Shown here piece after piece: positions 7,243 to 14,973 of a stretch of 32,781 bases of DNA. Under the pieces are notes generated by a model, which had not been told where the DNA came from, ran no database searches, and worked only from the letters and a program-made list of their open reading frames with translations. This DNA comes from an uncultured Oscillospiraceae bacterium (GTDB taxonomy: Bacteria > Bacillota > Clostridia > Oscillospirales > Oscillospiraceae), in assembly GCA_934533005.1 (NCBI GenBank), contig CAKTBC010000010.1, positions 1 through 32,781 of the forward strand. The letters are read 5' to 3'. The stretch's first letter is position 1; each line of letters opens with the position of its first letter. Position numbers and translations under genes: made by a program.

Positions 7243-8653
7243 ATTTGATGATACCTTTCAAAAGCTCGTTGCCGGCCTTGCTCTGCGCCTGATCGCTGCT
7301 CAGGCAGAAGATCACGTCGTCCACATCGTAGTAGTCCGCAAACTCCGTCAGCGAACGGTGCACGTATTTGCGGTAGTCCATCACGTAAACATACTGGTAA
7401 TGCTGCGTGAGATAATACCCGAAGGGATTGCCGTTGGAATCCTTGATGAGCAGGCACGCGCTGCCGTCGGTAATGTCGTTGTTGATGAACGTACACAGCG
7501 GGAAGTCGCCCGTGAGGAAGCACATGTATTTGTCCGTACCGTGGATATTGGTGATGAGCGTCTGCTCATAGCCGCGGTTGGTGAGCGAGTCGTTGTGATC
7601 CTGCTGGATATAGAGATGTACGTCTCCGGGCGGGACATAGGCATAGACCTGATCGGGCGTGAGCGCGCTGCTCTGGTGCACCTTATAGTAGAGGCTGCCG
7701 TAAAACGGCTCCTGCATGATCTCCTCATACTTATCGAGTGTCACCGGCTCAAAGCCCGCCGTTTTCGCCCATTCCGCATAGGCGTACCATGCGCCGAGCG
7801 CCGTCCAGTGGTGGTCGGTGCGGTAATAGATATACTCGCTGTTGTGCGCAACGAGAGGCGTGAACGTGTCAACACAGTATACATTCTCGCCCATCTGGGA
7901 ATAGACGTAGGCCAGGACATCCTCCTCGCAGGCGACGCCGATCATCTCGCGGTAGTCGCGCGGGAGCATGATCGATGTTCCGTGGAGACGGAAGAGATCG
8001 AACACGCGGCACTTCCCTTCCAGCAGATCCGCCGCGCGCGTCACGTTGGCGGCATAGGCATCCGTGTAATACTGGTTGAAATACGCATAGTCGTAAGCGC
8101 TGTCGCCGATCTGGATGACCGCGCCGAGCGCCACTTCCTCGTCGTCCGGGTTCTCTCCGCCCCACTCCGGCTTCGGCTCGCTCGTCGGCTCCGGCGCGGC
8201 CTCGGTCGGCGCCGTCTCTTCCGGTGCGCCGGTGGGATCATCCGCCGCTGCCGTTTCTTCCGGCGCGGGCGTTTTCTCCGCCGCCACGGGGATCTTGTCA
8301 CCGGCGGAGGCGTTGCCGTATACCGTTATGGAGGTGTCTCCATAGAGCGTTTCGAGGCGCTGCGCGGCCAGGATCCAGCTGTCGCGCCCGGGAAACGTGT
8401 CCGAAAACCAGAGACTGATATCGGAAAAATAGCTTCCGTCCGCCACGGCGGCGAGCGAAAACGCCGGGAAGGTCTCCAGCGTGCGTTTTTCCTTTGCCGA
8501 CACCGTCGGGCGCAGCGGCAGCAGCCATGCAATGACCGTAAGGATCCCCAGCGCGAGGAAAAACGGCCAGCCCTGCCGCCGGGCGTGGCGGGTCGCCTTT
8601 TCCTCGTTGGCAGGCTCTCGGTTTTCGATTACGGATCGTTTATCGTCGTGCAT
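7241..8653 (-). CDS. DHHW family protein, exopolysaccharide acylation partner
   Basis: The 470-aa product has a short cytoplasmic N-terminus, one membrane helix (about residues 29-45), then an extracytoplasmic domain interrupted by a low-complexity Pro/Glu/Ala/Thr linker at about 135-170. The signature TDHHWTALGAWYAY and a late KDSNGNPFGYYL...VYVMDYRKY segment match the DHHW/AlgX-like SGNH-type fold, where the Ser of KDS and the Asp/His of DHHW form the active site. Such proteins work with an MBOAT to O-acylate surface polysaccharide. The start at ATG 8653 is chosen over the upstream in-frame start at 8707 because AGAGGGA lies just upstream and the longer form would overlap the MBOAT gene. 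It begins 10 nt after the MBOAT stop. The substrate is unknown. Confidence 0.88.
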   Translation of the reverse strand: MHDDKRSVIENREPANEEKATRHARRQGWPFFLALGILTVIAWLLPLRPTVSAKEKRTLETFPAFSLAAVADGSYFSDISLWFSDTFPGRDSWILAAQRLETLYGDTSITVYGNASAGDKIPVAAEKTPAPEETAAADDPTGAPEETAPTEAAPEPTSEPKPEWGGENPDDEEVALGAVIQIGDSAYDYAYFNQYYTDAYAANVTRAADLLEGKCRVFDLFRLHGTSIMLPRDYREMIGVACEEDVLAYVYSQMGENVYCVDTFTPLVAHNSEYIYYRTDHHWTALGAWYAYAEWAKTAGFEPVTLDKYEEIMQEPFYGSLYYKVHQSSALTPDQVYAYVPPGDVHLYIQQDHNDSLTNRGYEQTLITNIHGTDKYMCFLTGDFPLCTFINNDITDGSACLLIKDSNGNPFGYYLTQHYQYVYVMDYRKYVHRSLTEFADYYDVDDVIFCLSSDQAQSKAGNELLKGIIK

Positions 8654-8663
8654 AGGATCCCTC

Positions 8664-10142
8664 TCAGAAGCGGAAGTATAAAAACGGATTGAAGCTGTTG
8701 CCGACAAGGCACGCTGTGCTCAAAAGGAGCAGCAGCACCGGCACGGCGGCGTTTGCGGCAAAGGCATATGTCTTTCGTGCCAGGGCGCTCTCTTCCCCGG
8801 CGCCTGCCCAGCGCTTTGCGAGATGCGAAAATGCCGGTGTCGCGGCCAGCGCGCAGAAGGCAAGCAGGTACATGTGGCTCCGGACCGTTGCGGTCACGGT
8901 GAAGCTCGTAAAGGCATTGCCGTTGGCGCAGAACATGCCGCGCACGACCGCCGCAGCGAGCGGGAGCGACGTGAACTTGAAGAGCACCCAGCCGAAGAGC
9001 ACCGCAAGCGGCAGCGTGATGTGCGAGAGGATGGCTGAGACTGCTTTCGGCAGCGCGTTGAGCAGCCTTTGCCAGAAGAGCCGGTCGAGCATGAGAAGCA
9101 CAAAGTAATAAAGCCCCCACAGCACAAAGTTCCAGCTCGCCCCGTGCCACAGGCCGGTCAGCGCCCAGACGATGAAAAGATTCAGGATATTGCGCGCCCT
9201 CCCCCGGCGGTTGCCGCCGAGCGGGATATAGAGATAGTCGCGGAAAAACGTTCCGAGCGAGATATGCCAGCGCCGCCAGAACTCCGTGGCCGTGCGGGAT
9301 ATGTAGGGATAGTTGAAGTTTTCAAGATAGTGCAGCCCGATCATCTGCCCCATGCCGATGGCCATATCGGAATAGGCGGAAAAATCGAAATAGATCTGGA
9401 ACGCATAGGCGATCATGCCGATCCAGAGCGCGAGCGCCGGGGTGTTGGAGAGCGCGGCGAGATTGTCCGCAAGCTGCGATGCCGTGCCAATGGCGGCGTC
9501 CGTGAGCAAAAGCGAATCGGCGAGCGCGCCGCAGGCGTTCGCGAGCACCGTTTTCTTTGCAAGTCCCACCGCGAAGCGCGTACAGCCGCGCGAACGGTCG
9601 GCCAGTTCATCGCGCCCGTCGAAGAGCTCGGCGGCGATCGTTTTATAGCGGACGATGGGGCCTGCGATGCATTGGTGGAAGAGCGCAGCATAGAGCAGCA
9701 CGTGCCAGTATTTTTCCTGCGCCTCGGCGTCGCCGCGGTAAACGTCTACCACGTAGCTCAAAAGCTGGAACGTATAAAACGAAATACCGAGCGGCAGCGC
9801 GATGCGCTGCACAAACGCCGGTACCTCTCCGAAAACGGAGCAGACCATGCCGGCATACTTGAAAAAGCCGATCAGCCCGAGATTCACAACGCACGCGAGC
9901 ACGACCCATACGCGGGCGCTTTTCTCTTCGCCTCGCGCCCGCTGCACGCGCAGGGCAAAATACCAGTCGAACAGCGCCATCGCCATAAGCAGCAGCACGT
10001 ATACCGGCTCACCCCACGCATAAAAGATCAGCGAGAAAACAAGCAGGCTGATGTTCTTCGCACGCAGACTGCGGCAGAGCGCATACACCGCCAGACTCAG
10101 CGGTAAAAACGCATATAAAAAGATCAAACTGGAAAAAACCAT
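8664..10142 (-). CDS. MBOAT family O-acyltransferase (AlgI/DltB-like)
   Basis: This is a 492-aa polytopic membrane protein of about 10-12 helices. It carries the MBOAT core: FWRRWHISLGTFFRDYLYIPLGG near residues 290-312 and the catalytic-His segment LTGLWHGASWNFVLWGLYY near 335-352. It should pass an acyl group, usually acetyl, across the membrane to the DHHW partner, which acylates an extracellular glycan. The length and motifs fit the AlgI branch; no DltA, DltC or DltD gene is nearby, so teichoic-acid D-alanylation is less likely. ATG 10142 has GGAAAGGGG upstream and a perfect-consensus promoter at 10178-10206. Confidence 0.95.
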   Translation of the reverse strand: MVFSSLIFLYAFLPLSLAVYALCRSLRAKNISLLVFSLIFYAWGEPVYVLLLMAMALFDWYFALRVQRARGEEKSARVWVVLACVVNLGLIGFFKYAGMVCSVFGEVPAFVQRIALPLGISFYTFQLLSYVVDVYRGDAEAQEKYWHVLLYAALFHQCIAGPIVRYKTIAAELFDGRDELADRSRGCTRFAVGLAKKTVLANACGALADSLLLTDAAIGTASQLADNLAALSNTPALALWIGMIAYAFQIYFDFSAYSDMAIGMGQMIGLHYLENFNYPYISRTATEFWRRWHISLGTFFRDYLYIPLGGNRRGRARNILNLFIVWALTGLWHGASWNFVLWGLYYFVLLMLDRLFWQRLLNALPKAVSAILSHITLPLAVLFGWVLFKFTSLPLAAAVVRGMFCANGNAFTSFTVTATVRSHMYLLAFCALAATPAFSHLAKRWAGAGEESALARKTYAFAANAAVPVLLLLLSTACLVGNSFNPFLYFRF

Positions 10143-10177
10143 GGATTATCCCCTTTCCGGGAGAGTTAATCTGGTTA

Positions 10178-10206
10178 ATTATAGAAATAAAAACCGGTTT
10201 TGTCAA
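10178..10206 (-). promoter_or_regulatory. MBOAT-DHHW operon promoter, perfect consensus with palindromic spacer
   Basis: TTGACA (10201-10206), a 17-nt spacer and TATAAT (10178-10183) are read on the minus strand. The spacer holds a perfect 12-bp palindrome AAAACCGGTTTT (10190-10201), placed where a repressor or MerR-type activator could bind. Confidence 0.85.
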
Positions 10207-10276
10207 TTTTTTCCTGTCGAACGGCGCATAAAGCCGCCGAGCGCGCGGCAAACTGTCCGTCAGGGAGGGATTAGGC

Positions 10277-10930
10277 ATGGAGGAAAGAGAGCAGGAAGCG
10301 CTGCGTGAGCTTGGCAGCGCACGGGCCGGGGAGATTCATTGCATCACGATCATCGGGCAGATCGAAGGCCACGTGATGCTGCCGCCGGACACGAAAACAA
10401 CGAAGTATGAGCACATCATGCCGCTGCTCGCGGCGGTGGAGGAGGCGGAGGACATCCGCGCACTGCTCATATTGCTCAACACCGTCGGCGGTGACATTGA
10501 AGCGGGGCTCGGCCTTGCCGAGATGATTGCCGGGATGAGCAAGCCGACGGCGAGCGTTGTTCTCGGCGGCGGCCATTCCATCGGCGTCCCGCTCGCGGTG
10601 GCGGCCGACCGGTCATTCATCGTACCGAGCGCTGCCGTGACGATCCACCCGGTACGGCTCACGGGCGTCGTGATCGGCGTACCGCAGACGTACGATTATA
10701 TTTCGCGCATCAGCGAGAGGATCGTCCGGTTCATCACCGGTCATTCCCACATCACGCCGGAAAAATTCACCGAGTATATGACGCGCACCGGTGAGCTGAC
10801 GCAGGACATCGGCAGCGTGCTTGACGGCGAGGAGGCCGTCGCCTGCGGGCTCATTGACGAGCTTGGCGGGCTCTCCGATGCGCTTGACTACCTGCACCGG
10901 CGCATCGACGTTTCCAAAGGCCCCATCTGA
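10277..10930 (+). CDS. tepA: ClpP-class serine protease, TepA-like
   Basis: This is a 217-aa cytosolic ClpP/crotonase-fold protease of the TepA (YmfB) group, linked in Bacillus to translocation of secreted proteins and to sporulation. NTVGGDIEAGLGLAEMI near residues 73-89 is the ClpP oxyanion strand. GGGHSIGVPLA carries the presumed nucleophile Ser near residue 104. TIHPV carries the His near 129, and the C-terminal GLIDELGGL is shared with ClpP and SppA. ATG 10277 has GGGAGGG about 8 nt upstream. No clear promoter was seen in the short gap from the divergent MBOAT promoter. In Bacillus tepA sits beside spoIIIE; here it is alone. The stop codon lies within an intergenic repeat, so the original C-terminus may have been altered. 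Confidence 0.85.
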   Translation: MEEREQEALRELGSARAGEIHCITIIGQIEGHVMLPPDTKTTKYEHIMPLLAAVEEAEDIRALLILLNTVGGDIEAGLGLAEMIAGMSKPTASVVLGGGHSIGVPLAVAADRSFIVPSAAVTIHPVRLTGVVIGVPQTYDYISRISERIVRFITGHSHITPEKFTEYMTRTGELTQDIGSVLDGEEAVACGLIDELGGLSDALDYLHRRIDVSKGPI

Positions 10931-11045
10931 CGAGGGGGCTGTCGAGCGAAGCGAGACTGGGGGAGAGACGTCTTTCCGTCTTTTTTTGACCAACTTTCTC
11001 TCCCTCCGTCACGGCGCTGTGCGCCGCGCCACCTCCCTCGTCAGA
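10926..11045. repeat. MITE-like intergenic repeat bounded by 11-bp inverted repeats, copy B
   Basis: TCTGACGAGGG (10926-10936) and its exact reverse complement (11035-11045) bound a block of about 120 bp. The same 11-mer begins the repeat at 24223-24233, and the inner CCCTCCGTCA is shared with 7138-7190. The left inverted repeat contains the tepA TGA stop (10928-10930). The size and terminal inverted repeats resemble a miniature element, but no target-site duplication is clear. Confidence 0.6.
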
Positions 11046-11056
11046 GGGAGGCAGCA

Positions 11057-11086
11057 AAAAAGAGAAGTCAGTTTGACTTCTCTTTT
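11057..11086. terminator. Bidirectional hairpin overlapping the vanZ stop codon
   Basis: A 13-bp perfect stem AAAAGAGAAGTCA/TGACTTCTCTTTT has a 3-nt loop and T-rich tails on both strands. On the minus strand the upstream arm encodes the last VanZ residues (KEKS) and the TGA stop straddles the loop. On the plus strand it can end tepA transcription. Confidence 0.85.
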
Positions 11087-11550
11087 CTTCTTATGAAATA
11101 CAGGATCAGGGATACGACGCCGAGACCCAGCAGCGCGCCGGCGCTGTCGATGAGGACGTCCCGCACCTGGCTGCCGCGGTGGGAGAAGATCTGGAGTGTT
11201 TCGTCGATCGCACCGGTCAGCGTGCCGAGTCCCCAGGCGGTGAAAAAGCGCTTTTTTCCCGCGCTCTCGAGCCGGAGGAACACGAGCGCTGCAAACACCG
11301 CGTACTCGGTCACGTGTGCTGCCTTGCGGATGATAAAACTCGTCGGCTGCTCGGCGACACCGTCTCCGTCCTCGTCGGACATATAGGTGAAAAAGTCCGC
11401 GCCGAGACCGAGTTTTTCCGCGGCGGTATTCAGCGTGGTCATAATGCCGTCACTGATCTGTCCGGACAGCTCGCGGGAGGCGAGCGAGTTGCCCCAGATA
11501 AACACGAGCGCAAGGACGATCAAAACGGTCAGAAGACGTTTATGCTTCAT
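11068..11550 (-). CDS. VanZ-like membrane protein
   Basis: This 160-aa protein has an N-terminal membrane helix (about 7-24) and an exposed loop. It then has the VanZ core: RKAAHVTEYAVFAALVFLRL near residues 75-95, a further helix with AIDETLQIFSHRGSQVRDVLIDSAGALLG at about 113-141, and a last helix before a basic tail RRKEKSN. Charged residues R, H, D-E-Q and R...D are the conserved VanZ set. VanZ gives low-level teicoplanin resistance in Enterococcus, but in most Firmicutes the role is unknown. The ATG is 1 nt after the pssA stop, so the two are co-transcribed. The terminator overlaps its last codons. Confidence 0.9.
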   Translation of the reverse strand: MKHKRLLTVLIVLALVFIWGNSLASRELSGQISDGIMTTLNTAAEKLGLGADFFTYMSDEDGDGVAEQPTSFIIRKAAHVTEYAVFAALVFLRLESAGKKRFFTAWGLGTLTGAIDETLQIFSHRGSQVRDVLIDSAGALLGLGVVSLILYFIRRKEKSN

Positions 11551-11551
11551 T

Positions 11552-12112
11552 TCAGATCTGCGGCTTCTTCACACGGATGCGCGCGATGAAGCAAAAGCCC
11601 ACAACGAAAAGCACAGCGCCCATCACCCACGGCATAATGCTCTCGTTCGCGAGGCGGACGAGCGACACGAGCGGCACAATGACCGCCGACCACGTGACCG
11701 GCAGCCCCTCAAACGAGGTGCGGTTTTCGCTTGTGGTCTCCTGCCGCTTCTGCTCGGTGACGTTGAAATACCCCAGCCGGATAACGGCGCAGAGCGTATA
11801 GAACATCAGCACCGCCATGGCTATGCCGGTGATGCCCATCGCGTGGCCGATGGCGCTCGGCAGCACGCCAAACGACACAAGATCGCACAGCGAATCGATC
11901 TGGATGCCGAACACCTCGGCGTCCTTCGTGCGCTTCGTGGCACGGGCGATCTTCCCGTCGAACATATCGCACACGCCGCACAGCGCAAGGCCGATCACCG
12001 CCGGCCAGATCTTTCCGTCCGCCGCGGCGCAGATGCTCCCCACCGCGATGCACAGCTCTATGTATGTCAGAATGACCGATACATTCCAGAATCCAACGAA
12101 TTTTTTACTCAC
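11552..12112 (-). CDS. pssA: CDP-diacylglycerol-serine O-phosphatidyltransferase-like protein
   Basis: This is a 186-aa integral membrane enzyme of the CDP-alcohol phosphatidyltransferase family. The signature runs from CDMFDGKIAR (about residues 47-56) to IDSLCDLVSFG (about 72-82), giving the D-x2-D-G-x2-A-R-x8-G-x3-D-x3-D pattern. The CDLVSFG ending and short length favour phosphatidylserine synthase over PgsA. There are about five to six membrane helices. The start is a GTG at 12112 with GGAG upstream, behind a promoter at 12144-12172. It forms a two-gene operon with vanZ. No psd gene, which would convert the product to phosphatidylethanolamine, is in the window. Confidence 0.88.
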   Translation of the reverse strand: MSKKFVGFWNVSVILTYIELCIAVGSICAAADGKIWPAVIGLALCGVCDMFDGKIARATKRTKDAEVFGIQIDSLCDLVSFGVLPSAIGHAMGITGIAMAVLMFYTLCAVIRLGYFNVTEQKRQETTSENRTSFEGLPVTWSAVIVPLVSLVRLANESIMPWVMGAVLFVVGFCFIARIRVKKPQI

Positions 12113-12143
12113 AAACCGTTCTCCGTTCTAAAAAATATATCTT

Positions 12144-12172
12144 ATCATAAAGCACGCGGAGATTTTTTTCAA
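12144..12172 (-). promoter_or_regulatory. pssA-vanZ promoter
   Basis: TTGAAA (12167-12172), a 17-nt spacer and TATGAT (12144-12149) are read on the minus strand. Confidence 0.75.
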
Positions 12173-12181
12173 GAGCGGGAT

Positions 12182-12210
12182 TTGACGCGGCGGACACTCT
12201 CTGCTATTCT
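12182..12210 (+). promoter_or_regulatory. Promoter of the O-antigen-ligase-like gene
   Basis: TTGACG (12182-12187), a 17-nt spacer and TATTCT (12205-12210) are present. It starts 9 bp from the divergent pssA promoter, back to back. Confidence 0.7.
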
Positions 12211-12245
12211 GTAAGAACTCACTAAACGATACCGGAGGTCTTATT

Positions 12246-13541
12246 ATGACCCGTTGGGAAAATACATCGGTCTGCCGCGCGCTCGGCACGCTCTCGTCGT
12301 GGCCGGTGCGGGCGCTCTCGCATCTGCCGCTCAAAGCCGGAAAAAAGCGCGGCAGTCTTTCCTTCTCGCAATGGTTCCTTCTGCTCGGCATGGGGGCGAT
12401 GCTCTGCGTGCCGCACGGCGCGTGGAACAATCTCTACGGCGTGCTCTTCGCGCTCGCCGCGCTTCTCGTCTACTGGTTTGACTGCGCCGCGAGGCACGAA
12501 ACGCCGTGGAACGCCGGAAAGCTCGGCTTTTCCGCGCTCGGCTTTCTTTTGATGACCGTGCTCTGCACGCTCTGGGCGGGGAACAAAGCGGGCAATCTTC
12601 GCGTGGCGCTCTTTTTCTGGACGGGTTTTCTGCTCGCATATCTCACGGCAGCACAGTTCCGCAGCCGCGACGAGCGGCGCACTGCGGCGGCGATTTTGTA
12701 TATCACGCTGCTCGGCATTTCGCTCTACGGACTGCGAAACTACCTGACCGGCACGGAATCCTCGGATGTGCCGATCGACGGCGAGATGTACCGGCGGCTC
12801 GGCGCCACGCTCGAGCACGGCATCAACTGCGGTGAATTTCTCGCCATGGCGCTGCCGATCGCGCTCGTCTGGGCGCTCACCGCCCGGACACGGGCGCAGC
12901 GCATCGCGCTCACGGTGCCGCTCCTTCTCCCCTGCGCGGCCATTCTGCTCACGTATGCCCGCACCGGGTGGATCATGCTCGCTCTCGCGTTTGCGGTGCT
13001 GCTCTGGTATAAAAAGAAAATTCTGCTGCTCCCGGCGGCGGCGCTCGGCATCGGAGCCCTCTTCCTGCTGCCGGAGAGCATCCAGGCGAGGTTTCTTTCG
13101 ATGCTCGACTTCTCGAACGCCTCGGCGTCCGGGCGATTCGTGCTCTGGGGCGAGTGCTTTGCGCTCTGGAAGGAAAAATGGCTTCTCGGCATCGGTCTGG
13201 GGCCGGAGAATTTTTACGCCGCCTATGCCCCCTACGCCACCGGGCTTCTCAACTTTCAGCCGCCGCACTCCAACATGCTGTATCTCGAAATGTTCCTTTC
13301 GACCGGTATTCTCGGCGGACTGCTATTCTGTGGTTTCTTCTTCGGGATTTTTGGCCGGCTCAACCGCACAGTGCGCGCCATTCCCGAAAAGAGCGGCCGC
13401 TGGCCGGCGCAGGCGCTCATCGCCTCGCTCGCCGGAGCCACACTCGGCGGCATCCCGGAATACATCTGGTTTTACCCGCGCATTCTCTTTTTCTGGTGCG
13501 TCCTCTTCGGCATGGCGATCGCCATTTCAGACAATAGCTGA
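12246..13541 (+). CDS. O-antigen ligase / Wzy-like polysaccharide polymerase
   Basis: This 431-aa protein has about 10-12 hydrophobic helices. A large loop and its context (GIGLGPENFYAAY, then FQPPHSNMLYLEMFLSTGILGG at about residues 315-360) form the Wzy_C signature, with the conserved His before the N-x-x-L-E run. ARTGWIMLALAFAVLLW near 240 is also typical of the family. These enzymes join or polymerise lipid-linked glycans outside the membrane; the substrate here is unknown. ATG 12246 is preceded by GGAGG, with a promoter at 12182-12210. The gene ends in a strong terminator, so it is transcribed alone. It could act in the same surface glycan as the GT4 and MBOAT genes, which is inference from proximity. 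Confidence 0.88.
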   Translation: MTRWENTSVCRALGTLSSWPVRALSHLPLKAGKKRGSLSFSQWFLLLGMGAMLCVPHGAWNNLYGVLFALAALLVYWFDCAARHETPWNAGKLGFSALGFLLMTVLCTLWAGNKAGNLRVALFFWTGFLLAYLTAAQFRSRDERRTAAAILYITLLGISLYGLRNYLTGTESSDVPIDGEMYRRLGATLEHGINCGEFLAMALPIALVWALTARTRAQRIALTVPLLLPCAAILLTYARTGWIMLALAFAVLLWYKKKILLLPAAALGIGALFLLPESIQARFLSMLDFSNASASGRFVLWGECFALWKEKWLLGIGLGPENFYAAYAPYATGLLNFQPPHSNMLYLEMFLSTGILGGLLFCGFFFGIFGRLNRTVRAIPEKSGRWPAQALIASLAGATLGGIPEYIWFYPRILFFWCVLFGMAIAISDNS

Positions 13542-13562
13542 ACAGACAATAGCTGAGGTTCG

Positions 13563-13601
13563 CCCGGCGGATCCCGCACAAACGGGATCCGCCGGGTTTT
13601 T
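13563..13601 (+). terminator. Strong Rho-independent terminator
   Basis: A 14-bp perfect GC-rich stem (13563-13576 with 13583-13596), a 6-nt loop and T5 follow. It stands directly before the TetR promoter. Confidence 0.95.
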
Positions 13602-13612
13602 GTATATTCCCC

Positions 13613-13641
13613 TTGACAGGATGATTTCTGCGCCGTATAAT
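13613..13641 (+). promoter_or_regulatory. TetR-hydrolase operon promoter, perfect consensus
   Basis: TTGACA (13613-13618), a 17-nt spacer and TATAAT (13636-13641) form a full-consensus promoter. The first operator-like inverted repeat overlaps the end of the -10, so binding there would block the polymerase. Confidence 0.9.
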
Positions 13642-13671
13642 AACATATCGTTATATATAACGTATTGTTAT
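13640..13671. promoter_or_regulatory. Two tandem 15-bp operator-like inverted repeats
   Basis: ATAAC-N5-GTTAT occurs at 13640-13654 and again at 13657-13671, with centres 17 bp apart. Together they form a near-perfect 32-bp palindrome from the -10 to 16 nt before the TetR start codon. The position and symmetry fit autorepression by the adjacent TetR protein; binding itself is inference. Confidence 0.8.
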
Positions 13672-13687
13672 TGTCGAGGTAATATTT

Positions 13688-14281
13688 ATGCCTGCCGTAA
13701 AAAAGGTTTCCCGGGAAGAGATCGTCGAAGCCGCTCTCGAGGTGGTGCGGGACGGCGGCTTTTCCGCCGTCAACGCCCGCAGCGTTGCAAAGAAATTGGG
13801 TTGTTCCACGCAGCCGATCTACTTCTCGTTTCGGAACATGGACGAGCTGAAAGCCGCTTTGATCGAGCGCGCCGCGCAAATGCACGAGCAACGTGTGCGT
13901 GACTCGCTGCGCGCCCACGAGGGGAACGACAGCCGCTACAGCAGCTACGGCATGGGCTTTGTCCAATTCGCCGCAGAGGAAAAACAGCTTTTCCGCTGGC
14001 TGTATCTGGAGGGTGAACAGCTGGGGCCGTATCAAAACGACATACTGCTGCCGGAGGTCATCGGCGTGATCATGGAAGAATTCGGCTATGGTGAGGACGT
14101 TGCGCGCCGGTTCCATCAGGATATGATCTATTTTACCTACGGTCTGGCCATTCTTGCTAACACCGGGCATTTGCCTCTGACGGAGACGGAGCTTCGCGAG
14201 GCGTTCCGCCGGGAGTTTCGCGCACTGATCGCCATTTATGGAAAGCCGCCGAAGCTGCCGGAATTTGCCGTAAACGGCTGA
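13688..14281 (+). CDS. TetR/AcrR family transcriptional repressor
   Basis: This 197-aa regulator has an N-terminal TetR DNA-binding domain at about residues 8-58. The REEIVEAALEVVRDGGFSAV helix is followed by the helix-turn-helix ARSVAKKLGCSTQPIYFSF. The larger C-terminal domain would bind a ligand and dimerise; the ligand is unknown. ATG 13688 has GAGGT upstream. The gene sits right behind a perfect promoter overlapped by two inverted repeats, so self-repression is likely. The downstream alpha/beta hydrolase starts 39 nt after its stop and shares the operon, so the ligand may be that enzyme's substrate or a compound it removes. Confidence 0.93.
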   Translation: MPAVKKVSREEIVEAALEVVRDGGFSAVNARSVAKKLGCSTQPIYFSFRNMDELKAALIERAAQMHEQRVRDSLRAHEGNDSRYSSYGMGFVQFAAEEKQLFRWLYLEGEQLGPYQNDILLPEVIGVIMEEFGYGEDVARRFHQDMIYFTYGLAILANTGHLPLTETELREAFRREFRALIAIYGKPPKLPEFAVNG

Positions 14282-14320
14282 TCTGCGAGCTGCTTTACAG
14301 GCAATCATGAAAGGAAAAAA

Positions 14321-14920
14321 ATGAAAGAATTGATTATATATGTCCACGGGAAGGGCGGCTCCGCAGAGGAAGCCGAGCATTACCGGGCGCTCTTTCCGAA
14401 CAGCGCAGTCATCGGCTTTGATTATCATTCGCAGACTCCGTGGGACGCAAAGGACGAATTTCCGGCGTTCTTCGCCGCGCAGCGAGAGCGCGGCGAGCGC
14501 CTTACGCTAATCGCCAACAGCATCGGCGCCTATTTTTCGCTCTCCTCGCTCCATGAGGCGCTCGTGGACAGAGCGTACTTCATCTCCCCCGTCGTGGACA
14601 TGGAAAAGCTCATTGGCAGCATGATGCTCTGGTCGAATGTGGCCGAGCCGGAGCTTGCGGAGAAGGTCGAGATCGCCACGGATTTCGGCGAAACGCTCTC
14701 GTGGCGATATCTCTGCTATGTGCGGGAGCACCCGGTCGCATGGCGCGTCCCCACCCGCATTCTGTACGGAGAGCGGGATAATCTGACCTCCCCGGAGACC
14801 ATATCGGCCTTTGCGGCGCAGCACGGTGCCAAACTGACCATTATGCCCGGCGGCGAGCATTGGTTCCATACAGCGGAGCAGATGCGGTTTCTGGACGATT
14901 GGATCACAGGGAACAGATGA
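14321..14920 (+). CDS. Small alpha/beta hydrolase
   Basis: This is a 199-aa cytosolic hydrolase with no signal peptide. The first strand ends in YVHGKGGSAEEAEHY (His-Gly oxyanion region, residues 7-21). The nucleophile elbow reads LIANSIGAYFS near residues 62-72, so the usual first Gly of GxSxG is Asn-flanked here (A-N-S-I-G). Candidate acid and base are the Asp in YGERDNLTSPE and the His in GGEHWFHT near the C-terminus. The fold resembles small YqiA/RBBP9-like esterases. ATG 14321 has AAAGGAAA upstream. It is co-transcribed with the TetR gene and ends in a terminator 3 nt past the stop. The substrate cannot be predicted. Confidence 0.85.
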   Translation: MKELIIYVHGKGGSAEEAEHYRALFPNSAVIGFDYHSQTPWDAKDEFPAFFAAQRERGERLTLIANSIGAYFSLSSLHEALVDRAYFISPVVDMEKLIGSMMLWSNVAEPELAEKVEIATDFGETLSWRYLCYVREHPVAWRVPTRILYGERDNLTSPETISAFAAQHGAKLTIMPGGEHWFHTAEQMRFLDDWITGNR

Positions 14921-14922
14921 TG

Positions 14923-14960
14923 AAAAGCGGCGTGACTTTTCCGAAGTCACGCCGCTTTTT
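14923..14960. terminator. Bidirectional terminator between convergent operons
   Basis: A 14-bp perfect stem (14925-14938 with 14944-14957) with a 5-nt loop has a T5 tail on the plus strand and a TTTTC tail on the minus strand. It ends the TetR operon and, reading leftward, the hflK-deacetylase operon. Confidence 0.93.
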
Positions 14961-14973
14961 GGGCGTATGTTAT

